From: Solirubrobacteraceae bacterium
Lineage (GTDB): Bacteria; Actinomycetota; Thermoleophilia; Solirubrobacterales; Solirubrobacteraceae
NCBI GenBank assembly: GCA_025935735.1
Contig: JAICUS010000363.1
Coordinates: 1 to 6,360, forward strand
Reading direction: 5' to 3'
Length of the DNA: 6,360 bases
In this document: piece after piece, positions 1 through 5,573 of the stretch
How positions within the stretch are numbered: the first letter of the stretch is position 1
Layout of the letters: each line of letters begins with the position of its first letter
Translations under genes and position numbers: made by a program
Notes under the pieces: model-generated
Told to the model about the DNA's origin: nothing
The model's database searches: none
What the model saw: the letters and a program-made list of their open reading frames with translations, nothing else

Positions 1-882
1 GGCCGGCTGGCGCCAGGTGGCCGCGCGGTCGTCGAAGCTCACGCCGGCGCGCTGTAGCGCGTCGCGGGTGTGCTCCAGGCAGGCCCGGGTGACGCCGAGC
101 GCCATCGCGGCCACGAGCGGGCGCGTGTTGTCGAAGGTCTGCATGGCTCCGCCGAAGCCACCGGCGGTCGTGATCTCGGGGTCGCCGAGGAGGTCCTGCG
201 CCGACACCCGGCAGTCGTCGAGGTGGAACGCCGCGGTGTCCGACGCGCGGATGCCGAGCTTGTGCTCGACGCGCTCGAGGATCAGGCCGGGGTTCGAGCG
301 CTCGACCACGAACGACTTGATCGCCGCGCGGCCCAGTGAGCGGTCGAGCGTCGCCCAGACGACGACGAGCTCCGCCCGCTCGCCGGCGGTGACGTAGATC
401 TTCTCGCCGTCGAGCACGTACTCGTCGCCCTCGCGGATGGCGGTCGTGCGGATCGCGGAGGCGTCGGAGCCGGCCTCGGGCTCGGTGATGGCCATCGCCG
501 CCCAGCGGCCGCCGTAGCGAGCGAGCTGCTCCTCGGTGGCCACGGCGGCGATCGCGCTGTTGCCCAGGCCCTGGCGCGGGAGCGCGAGCAGCAGCCCGAC
601 GTCGCCCCAGCACATCTCGACGATCGACAGGACCGTGGAGAGGTTCGCGCCGTTGCGGTTCTCGCCGTTGCCGTCTCCCGCGCGGCGCACGCCGGACGCG
701 CCCGCGCCCTCCATCGCCGCGTTCATGCCGTCGATCGCCGCCGCGAGCATGTCCAGCTCGACCGGCCGGTCGTGCTCGCCGCGGTCGTAGCGGCGCGAGA
801 TCGGGCGCAGGACGTTCTCGGCCACCTCGTGGGCCTGGGCGGCCAGGCCGCGGAACTTGCGTGGGGTCTCGAGGTCGATCAT
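1..882 (-). CDS. Acyl-CoA dehydrogenase, FadE23-like (partial, C-terminus beyond left edge)
   Basis: FAD-dependent enzyme that oxidises an acyl-CoA to the trans-2-enoyl-CoA in the first step of beta-oxidation, passing electrons to ETF; cytoplasmic. I translated 294 codons in an open frame from ATG at 882-880 to the window edge; usual family length is about 380-400, so roughly the last quarter is missing. Visible: N-terminal helical domain beginning MIDLETPRKF; the canonical signature AITEPEAGSD at residues 131-140; beta-domain stretch around GEKIYVTAGERAELVVVWAT; HKLGIRASDTAAFHLDDCRV; and FDNTRPLVAAMALG opening the C-terminal helical domain. The catalytic Glu, normally near the C-terminus, lies outside the window. 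The ATG directly abuts the stop of the upstream dehydrogenase (TAGATG, no gap), so the two are almost certainly co-transcribed and translationally coupled. A purine-rich GGAGGGAG sits 14 bases before the start, further than usual. From memory the sequence resembles mycobacterial FadE23; substrate unknown. Confidence 0.93.
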   Translation of the reverse strand, partial: MIDLETPRKFRGLAAQAHEVAENVLRPISRRYDRGEHDRPVELDMLAAAIDGMNAAMEGAGASGVRRAGDGNGENRNGANLSTVLSIVEMCWGDVGLLLALPRQGLGNSAIAAVATEEQLARYGGRWAAMAITEPEAGSDASAIRTTAIREGDEYVLDGEKIYVTAGERAELVVVWATLDRSLGRAAIKSFVVERSNPGLILERVEHKLGIRASDTAAFHLDDCRVSAQDLLGDPEITTAGGFGGAMQTFDNTRPLVAAMALGVTRACLEHTRDALQRAGVSFDDRAATWRQPA

Positions 883-2169
883 CTAGACGGCGAGCGCTCC
901 CTCCATCACGCCGGCCGCGCGCAGGTCGCGGTACCAGCGCTCGACCGGGTGCTCCTTGACGTAGCCGTGGCCGCCGAGCAGCTGGACGCCGTGCGAGCCG
1001 ATCGCCGCGCCCTTGTCCGCGCACAGCCGCCGGGCGAGGCCGACGGCGTGGCCGGCGGCGCGGGCGTGGTCGAGCAGCGCGGCGGCGCGCAGCGTGGCCA
1101 GGCGCATGCCCTCGGCCTCGATGGCCACGTCGGCCACGGTGAACGCGACGGCCTGGCGGTGGGAGATCGGCTCGCCGAACGCCCTGCGCTCGTTGACGTA
1201 GGGGATGACGTAGTCCAGCACCGCCCGCGCGGTGCCGCAGGCCAGCGCGCACCAGGCGAGCCGCGCGCGGTCGATCAGCTCGGCGTAGTCGTCGCCCGCG
1301 CACAGCAGCTCCCCGCGCACGCCGTCGAGGGTGAGGCGCGCGGTAGCCGCCGCGCGCACGCCCATGGCCGGCTCGGGCCGCGCGGTCAGCCCGCGGCCGG
1401 GCTCCACGATGAACGCCGCGGGTCCGGTCTCGGTGCGCGCGGCCACGAGCAGCAGGTCGGCGGTCGCGCCCAGCGGCACCAGCGCCTTCTCGCCCGTGAC
1501 GACCCAGCCGGTGGCGTCGCGGCGCGCGGTCGTCGCGGGCGCGAACGGGTCGAACAGCGCGCCGGGCTCGAGCAGCGCGAGCGCGGCGGGCGCCACGTCC
1601 TCGCCGGTGAACGCGGGCAGGTAGGTGGCCTGCTGGCCGGCGTCGCCGAAGCGGGCGAGCGCCGCCGCCACGCCGGCGGGCGCGAGCAGGGCGACGGTCA
1701 GGCCCATGTCGCCGCGGGCGAGTGCCTCCGCGGCCAGCACGCCGGTGACGGAGGACCGCTCCGCGGTCAGCCCGCCCAGCTCCTCGGGCACGCCGAGCAG
1801 CGCCACGCCGATCTCGGCCGCCTCGCCCGCCAGCCCCGCGGGCGCCGTACACGCCGCGTCCGCTTGCGCCGCCGCCGGCCGCAGGCGCTCGGACGCGAAC
1901 GCGCCCAGCGCCTCCACGAGCATCGCCTGCTCGTCGGTGGGGGTCAGGTCGAACAGGCCGCGGTCCTCGGCCGGCCGCTGGCGCGCGCCGCGGCCGATGC
2001 CCTGCACGCGGGCGAACGCGCGCCCGGCGCGGACGCCCTCGCGCGTGAGGCTCGTCAGCGCGCGCTCGGCGGGGGCGCGCAGCCCGAGCCGATCGAGCGC
2101 CGGAGAGCCCGCCGCGACGCGCAGGGCCCGCAGCCCGACCTTCATGCCCGCACCCGGCAGCGAGGTCAT
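883..2169 (-). CDS. Acyl-CoA dehydrogenase, FadE24-like, with N-terminal extension
   Basis: Complete 428-residue acyl-CoA dehydrogenase-family protein, the first gene of a minus-strand pair. The conserved domain begins near residue 76 (TPTDEQAMLVEALGAFASER). RRAFGEPISHRQAVAF at 328-343 matches the C-terminal-domain RxxFGxxI..Q motif. GVQLLGGHGYVKEHPVERWY at 394-413 followed by VMEGALAV at 421-428 matches the family C-terminus, where Glu423 aligns with the catalytic Glu of the usual IYEGT motif. Two oddities. A basic, Ala/Arg-rich extension of about 75 residues precedes the domain. The signature normally reading TEPxAGSD is ALLEPGALFDPFAP at 198-211, lacking the Gly-Ser-Asp. The partner gene downstream keeps the canonical signature, so a heteromeric enzyme is plausible. 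From memory this resembles mycobacterial FadE24, which sits beside FadE23 in the same order. The start is uncertain: ATG at 2169 or ATG nine codons in (2145), neither with a clear Shine-Dalgarno. Confidence 0.93.
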   Translation of the reverse strand: MTSLPGAGMKVGLRALRVAAGSPALDRLGLRAPAERALTSLTREGVRAGRAFARVQGIGRGARQRPAEDRGLFDLTPTDEQAMLVEALGAFASERLRPAAAQADAACTAPAGLAGEAAEIGVALLGVPEELGGLTAERSSVTGVLAAEALARGDMGLTVALLAPAGVAAALARFGDAGQQATYLPAFTGEDVAPAALALLEPGALFDPFAPATTARRDATGWVVTGEKALVPLGATADLLLVAARTETGPAAFIVEPGRGLTARPEPAMGVRAAATARLTLDGVRGELLCAGDDYAELIDRARLAWCALACGTARAVLDYVIPYVNERRAFGEPISHRQAVAFTVADVAIEAEGMRLATLRAAALLDHARAAGHAVGLARRLCADKGAAIGSHGVQLLGGHGYVKEHPVERWYRDLRAAGVMEGALAV

Positions 2170-2229
2170 ACGGCGCGCAGGCTAGTCGCGCAGCGGGCCT
2201 CCAGGCGCCGCCTGTGGCCCATCTCACAC

Positions 2230-2242
2230 CTAAAGAGGTCTG
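2230..2242 (+). repeat. Degenerate half copy of the GGGGTC palindrome
   Basis: CTAAAGAGGTCTG here matches CTAAAGGGGTCTG at 2277-2289 with a single mismatch (A2236 against G2283). The matching right arm is absent. It is a 13-base direct repeat of the left half and centre of the downstream palindrome, offset by 47 bases. It may be a decayed third copy or a half-site; a chance match is less likely so close to two full copies. Confidence 0.55.
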
Positions 2243-2246
2243 GCAA

Positions 2247-2265
2247 CAAGGGGTCAGACCCCTTG
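2247..2265 (+). repeat. Perfect palindrome, copy 1 (9-bp arms, 1-base centre)
   Basis: CAAGGGGTC, a single A at 2256, then GACCCCTTG: the arms are exact reverse complements. The core AAGGGGTC-N-GACCCCTT is shared with the copy at 2277-2299, but the centre base is A here and T there, so the two copies are inverted relative to each other. Centre-to-centre spacing is 32 bp. There is no T-run after it, and it lies upstream of both divergent genes, so it is not a conventional intrinsic terminator. It may be a REP-type mobile palindrome or an operator. Confidence 0.8.
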
Positions 2266-2276
2266 AGTCGGGTCGG

Positions 2277-2299
2277 CTAAAGGGGTCTGACCCCTTTAG
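2277..2299 (+). repeat. Perfect palindrome, copy 2 (11-bp arms, 1-base centre)
   Basis: CTAAAGGGGTC, a single T at 2288, then GACCCCTTTAG: 11-bp arms, all paired. It ends nine bases before the ATG of the XRE regulator at 2309. It therefore occupies the place where the regulator's -10 region or 5' leader would be. If transcribed, it would form a strong hairpin just before the start codon. Its A+T-containing flanks (CTAAA/TTTAG) contrast with the GC-rich surroundings. Confidence 0.85.
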
Positions 2300-2308
2300 G
2301 GTTGGGGG

Positions 2309-3091
2309 ATGGCGTATGCGCCGGTTGCTCCCCAGGTCGGGCCGCTGCTGCGGGACTGGCGCAAGCGGCGGCGGCTGAGCCAGCTCGACCTCGCGCTGGA
2401 GGCCGGCGTGTCGGCTCGGCACGTGAGCTTCATCGAGACCGGGCGGTCGACTCCGAGCCCGGAGATGCTGCTGCGGCTGGCCGGCAAGCTCGACGTGCCG
2501 CCGCGGGAGAGCAACGAGCTGCTGATCGCCGCCGGCTACGCCCCGCGCTACGGCGCGCTGGCCTACGAGGCGCCGGAGATGGACCCCGTGCGCGCGGCGA
2601 TCGACCGGCTGCTGGCCGCGCACGATCCCTATCCCGCGGTGGTGGTCGACCGCCACTGGGAGCTGATCGCGGCCAACCAGGGCGTCGGCCTGCTCACGGA
2701 CGGTGTCGCGCCCGAGCTGCTCGAGCCGCCGGTCAACGCGCTGCGGCTCGCGCTGCACCCCGACGGCGTGGCCCGCCGCATCCTCAACCTGGCCGAGTGG
2801 CGCGGGCACCTGCTCGAGCGGCTCGAGCGCCAGGCGCGGCTGACCGGCGACCCGGCGCTGCACACCCTGCTGCGCGAGCTGCGCGGCTACCCCGGGGGCG
2901 AGTCGCACGACCCGCACGAGCACGACGTCTTCGTCCCGCTCCGGCTCGCCGGGCCGGACGGGACCGAGCTCAGCTTCCTCTCCACCGTGGCCACGTTCGG
3001 CACCGCGGTCGACGTCACCGCGGCCGAGCTGTCGATCGAGTCGTTCTTCCCGGCCGACGCGGCCACCGCGGCGGCCTTACCTGCCAGGTAA
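2309..3091 (+). CDS. XRE-family transcriptional regulator with MmyB-like ligand-binding domain
   Basis: A 260-residue DNA-binding regulator. Residues about 10-64 form a Cro/C1-type helix-turn-helix: VGPLLRDWRKRRRLSQLDLA, then EAGVSARHVSFIETGRSTPS at 31-50, whose recognition-helix region ends in the typical FIETGRS. Residues about 105-250 match the MmyB-like PAS-type ligand-binding domain: YPAVVVDRHWELIAANQG (108-125), PPVNALRLALHPDG (140-153), NLAEWRGHLLERL (160-172) and LSFLSTVATFGTAVDVTAAE (221-240). Length is normal for this family. Members are usually local regulators of adjacent enzyme or transporter genes; the ligand is unknown. The start at 2309 places the HTH about ten residues in, as expected; GGGGG immediately before ATG is too close to be a standard Shine-Dalgarno. 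The transporter begins 36 bp downstream, so it is the likely target. The only TTA leucine codon in the gene (residue 257) lies inside a palindrome that also includes the stop. Confidence 0.93.
   Translation: MAYAPVAPQVGPLLRDWRKRRRLSQLDLALEAGVSARHVSFIETGRSTPSPEMLLRLAGKLDVPPRESNELLIAAGYAPRYGALAYEAPEMDPVRAAIDRLLAAHDPYPAVVVDRHWELIAANQGVGLLTDGVAPELLEPPVNALRLALHPDGVARRILNLAEWRGHLLERLERQARLTGDPALHTLLRELRGYPGGESHDPHEHDVFVPLRLAGPDGTELSFLSTVATFGTAVDVTAAELSIESFFPADAATAAALPAR
3077..3091 (+). promoter_or_regulatory. Candidate operator: 15-bp perfect palindrome upstream of the MFS gene
   Basis: TTACCTGCCAGGTAA has 6-bp arms (TTACCT/AGGTAA) around GCC. It overlaps the last codons and TAA stop of the regulator gene and ends 36 bases before the transporter ATG, a normal position for a repressor operator. 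It forces a TTA Leu codon, while every other Leu codon I read in that gene is CTG or CTC. This suggests selection for the DNA site. It could bind the XRE-MmyB protein encoded upstream or a TetR-like regulator elsewhere; the sequence does not decide. Confidence 0.5.
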
Positions 3092-3107
3092 TCGACCGCG
3101 CGCCGCC

Positions 3108-3127
3108 GCCGCGGGAGCCTCCGCGGC
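3108..3127 (+). promoter_or_regulatory. Hairpin abutting the MFS start codon
   Basis: GCCGCGG (3108-3114) pairs exactly with CCGCGGC (3121-3127), leaving a six-base loop GAGCCT, and the ATG follows at once at 3128. In mRNA it would fold over the ribosome-binding region; no clear Shine-Dalgarno is visible other than GGGAG at 3113-3117, inside this structure. Such GC-only hairpins arise easily by chance at this base composition. Confidence 0.3.
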
Positions 3128-4507
3128 ATGACCAGATCAACAAAGGCTCCGGCGCTCGCGGTGCTCATGGCCGCGACCTTCATGTTCGTCCTCGACTTCT
3201 TCATCGTGAACGTCGCCATGCCGTCGACGCAGCGCGACCTGCACGCGTCCGACGGCGCGATCCAGCTCGTCGTGGCGACCTACGCCATCGCCCTCGCCGC
3301 CGGGCTGATCGTCGGCGGCCGCCTCGGCGACCTCATCGGCCGCCGGCGCGCGCTGATGATCGGCCTCGGCATCTTCACCGTCGCCTCCGCCGTGTGCGGC
3401 GACGCGCAGACCGCCACGGTCCTCATCGCCGGCCGGGTCGCGCAGGGCCTCGGGGCGGCGCTGTTCTCCCCGCAGGTCCTCGCGATCATCGGCGTCACCT
3501 ACCAAGGTGAGGAGCGCACCAAGGCGATCACGCTCTACGGGCTCGTGCTCGGGCTCGGCGCCGTCAGCGGCCAGCTGATCGGCGGGCTGCTGATCCACTT
3601 CGACATCCTCGGGCTCGGCTGGCGCAGCTGCTACCTCGTCAACCTGCCGATCGGCCTCGCCGCGCTGGTCCTCGCCCCGCGGGCGATCGCCGAGTCGCGC
3701 GGCGCGAACGCGAAGCTCGACGCCGGCGGCGCCGTGCTCGTCGCCGCCGCGCTGGTGGCGATCGTGCTGCCGCTCGTCGAGGGGCGCGCGCAGGGCTGGC
3801 CGCTGTGGACGTGGCTGAGCCTGGCCGCCGCCGTGCCGCTGCTGGCCGTGTTCGTGCGCACGCAGCGCCGGGCCGCCGCGCCGCTGCTGCCGCCCGGCCT
3901 GTTCGCGCACCGCTCCTTCAGCGCGGGCCTGGCCGTCTCGATCGTCTTCTACGCCGGCATGGCCTCGTTCTTCCTCGTGCTGGCCATCTACCTGCAGGAG
4001 GGCCGCGGGCAGGACGCGCTCGGCTCCGGGCTGACGTTCACGCCGCTGGCTGCGGGCTACCTGACCGCGTCGATCGCCGCGCCGCGCCTCGGCCGCCGTG
4101 CGCTGCAGCTGGGCGGGCTCGTCCGCGCGGCCGGCCTCGCGGGCCTGGCGGCCGCGGTCGAGCTCGGCGCCTCCACCGGCGCGCTCGTCCCGATCCTGCT
4201 GGTCGACGGCATCGGCATGGGCCTGCTCACGGCGCCGCTCGTCGCCACCGTGCTGGCCGGGATGGACCCGCGGGACGCGGGCGCCGCCACCGGCGTGCTG
4301 TCGACGGCCCAGCAGGTGGGCAACACGATCGGCGTGGCGGTCATCGGCGCCGTGTTCTACGGCGCGCTGGGCGGCGGCTTCGACCACGCGTTCGCCACCG
4401 CCGTGCTGGCCATCCTCGGCGCCTGCCTGGCCGTGGCCGCGCTCGTGCCGCTGCTGCGCGGCCGGCGCGCAACGGGAATCCCGGCCGCGGAGGCGGCGAC
4501 CGCGTAG
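3128..4507 (+). CDS. MFS transporter, DHA2 (EmrB/QacA-like) family, 14 TM
   Basis: A 459-residue inner-membrane proton-coupled drug/metabolite exporter. Family motifs in order: D1-type LDFFIVNVAMPSTQRDL at 22-38 with an acidic Asp23 in TM1; motif A GGRLGDLIGRRRALMIG at 63-79; motif B RVAQGLGAAL at 103-112; motif C region GLGAVSGQLIGG at 142-153, where the usual Pro of GPxxGG is Gln149; WRSCYLVNLPIG at 165-176; and the DHA2-type AGAATGVLSTAQQVGNTIGV at 384-403. By eye about 14 hydrophobic segments: roughly 8-31, 45-65, 75-95, 97-122, 134-156, 164-184, 199-217, 225-243, 264-287, 299-319, 325-345, 351-376, 396-414 and 420-444. The length fits the family. It lies directly downstream of the XRE-MmyB regulator, so it is probably controlled by it; the palindrome at 3077-3091 is a candidate control site. 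The exported compound cannot be told from sequence. Confidence 0.95.
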   Translation: MTRSTKAPALAVLMAATFMFVLDFFIVNVAMPSTQRDLHASDGAIQLVVATYAIALAAGLIVGGRLGDLIGRRRALMIGLGIFTVASAVCGDAQTATVLIAGRVAQGLGAALFSPQVLAIIGVTYQGEERTKAITLYGLVLGLGAVSGQLIGGLLIHFDILGLGWRSCYLVNLPIGLAALVLAPRAIAESRGANAKLDAGGAVLVAAALVAIVLPLVEGRAQGWPLWTWLSLAAAVPLLAVFVRTQRRAAAPLLPPGLFAHRSFSAGLAVSIVFYAGMASFFLVLAIYLQEGRGQDALGSGLTFTPLAAGYLTASIAAPRLGRRALQLGGLVRAAGLAGLAAAVELGASTGALVPILLVDGIGMGLLTAPLVATVLAGMDPRDAGAATGVLSTAQQVGNTIGVAVIGAVFYGALGGGFDHAFATAVLAILGACLAVAALVPLLRGRRATGIPAAEAATA

Positions 4508-4520
4508 AACTCCCGGGTAC

Positions 4521-5573
4521 ATGAGCGACGCGTACGTCGAGGCCGGCGGGCGGGAGCTGCGGGTGAGCAGCCCGGACCGGGTGATCTTCCCGTCCACCGA
4601 GCGCACCGCGGCGGTGACCAAGCTCGACGTCGTCAACTACTACCTGGCGGTGGGCGACGGGATCATGCGCGCGCTCCACCGCCGGCCGACGACGCTCGAG
4701 CGCTGGCCCAAGGGCGTCCATCCCGGACTCGTGCTCGCCACCCGCGAGTCGACCCGCGGGGCGGACGCGTTCTTCCAGAAGCGGATCCCGCGCGGGGCGC
4801 CGGACTACGTGCGCACCGCGCGCATCCAGTTCCCGTCGGGCCGCTCCGCCGACGAGGTCGCGCCCACCGAGATCGCCGTGGTCGGCTGGTGCGCGCAGAT
4901 GGGCACGATCACCTTCCACCCCTGGCCGGTGCGCGACGACGACGTCGACCATCCGGACGAGCTGCGCATCGACCTCGACCCGCAGCCCGGCACCGACTTC
5001 GCCGACGCGGTCCGCGTGGCCGGCGTGGCCCGCGAGCTGCTGGGCGACCTCGGCTACCGCGGCTTCCCGAAGACCTCCGGCGGGCGCGGCGTGCACATCT
5101 ATGTGCGCATCGAGCCGTGCTGGACGTTCACCGACGTCCGCCACGCGGCGATCGCCTTCGGCCGCGAGCTCGAGCGCCGGCTGCCCGGCGAGGTGACGAC
5201 GAAGTGGTGGAAGGAGGAGCGGGGAGAGAAGATCTTCGTCGACTACAACCAGAACGCCCGCGACCGCACGATCGCCTCGGCCTACAGCCTGCGCCCGAAG
5301 CCCGGCGGCCCGGTGTCGGCGCCGCTGGACTGGGACGAGCTCCCCGACGTCGCGCCCGAGGACTTCACCGTGGCCACCATGCCCGCCCGGTTCGCCGCGG
5401 TCGGCGACCGCCACGCGGCCATCGACGACAAAGCCCACTCGCTGCAGCCGCTGCTCGAGATGTATGCCCGTGACGAGGAGGGCGACATGCCGTATCCGCC
5501 CGACTACCCGAAGATGCCGGGCGAGCCGAAGCGCGTGCAGCCCTCGCGCGACACCGACCGTCAGGGCGACTGA
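4521..5573 (+). CDS. Stand-alone LigD-type DNA polymerase/primase domain protein (Prim-Pol)
   Basis: A 350-residue member of the archaeo-eukaryotic primase superfamily, equivalent to the polymerase domain of bacterial LigD but without ligase or nuclease domains. It has the family N-terminus RELRVSSPDRVIFPSTE (11-27) and FFQKRIPRGAPDYVRT (84-99). Catalytic motif I is RIDLDPQPG at 149-157 with metal ligands Asp151 and Asp153. Motif II is KTSGGRGVHIYV at 184-195 with His192. Motif III is FVDYNQNARDRTIASAYSLR at 239-258 with Asp241. All catalytic residues are present, so it should be active. The family adds nucleotides, often preferring ribonucleotides, at gaps and ends. Mycobacterial stand-alone relatives (PolD/Prim-PolC) are known, and Prim-PolC works with LigC in excision repair. 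The ATG at 4521 sits 13 bases after the MFS stop and fits the family N-terminus; no strong Shine-Dalgarno is seen. No ku or ligase gene is in view. Its 3' end overlaps the opposing exonuclease III gene by 13 bp. Confidence 0.94.
   Translation: MSDAYVEAGGRELRVSSPDRVIFPSTERTAAVTKLDVVNYYLAVGDGIMRALHRRPTTLERWPKGVHPGLVLATRESTRGADAFFQKRIPRGAPDYVRTARIQFPSGRSADEVAPTEIAVVGWCAQMGTITFHPWPVRDDDVDHPDELRIDLDPQPGTDFADAVRVAGVARELLGDLGYRGFPKTSGGRGVHIYVRIEPCWTFTDVRHAAIAFGRELERRLPGEVTTKWWKEERGEKIFVDYNQNARDRTIASAYSLRPKPGGPVSAPLDWDELPDVAPEDFTVATMPARFAAVGDRHAAIDDKAHSLQPLLEMYARDEEGDMPYPPDYPKMPGEPKRVQPSRDTDRQGD

Noticed and set aside
2202..2214. Short inverted repeat CAGGC-GCC-GCCTG in the dehydrogenase leader
   Set aside because: Five-bp GC arms are common by chance at this composition, and nothing else supports a role.
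2215..2265. Sigma-70-like promoter for the dehydrogenase operon on the minus strand (TTGTTG or TTGCCA as -35)
   Set aside because: TTGCCA is a fair -35 match, but the sequences at 17-base spacing match a -10 poorly; not enough to call.
772..2280. Long open frame on the plus strand antisense to the complete dehydrogenase
   Set aside because: Its translation is low-complexity Arg/Ala/Gly/Gln-rich with no recognisable family, while the minus strand encodes an unmistakable acyl-CoA dehydrogenase. Long spurious frames are expected at this G+C.
2247..2299. Intrinsic terminators
   Set aside because: The palindromes have the shape of a hairpin but no T-run follows on either strand, and they lie upstream of both divergent genes, where no transcript needs to end.
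2302..3510. Plus-strand frame overlapping the regulator and transporter genes
   Set aside because: It reads as Arg/Ala/Pro-rich sequence in a shifted frame, while the regulator and transporter frames carry the conserved motifs.
3137..4636. Long open frame on the minus strand antisense to the MFS gene
   Set aside because: The product is hydrophilic low-complexity sequence and lies opposite a gene with clear MFS motifs; it is a composition shadow.
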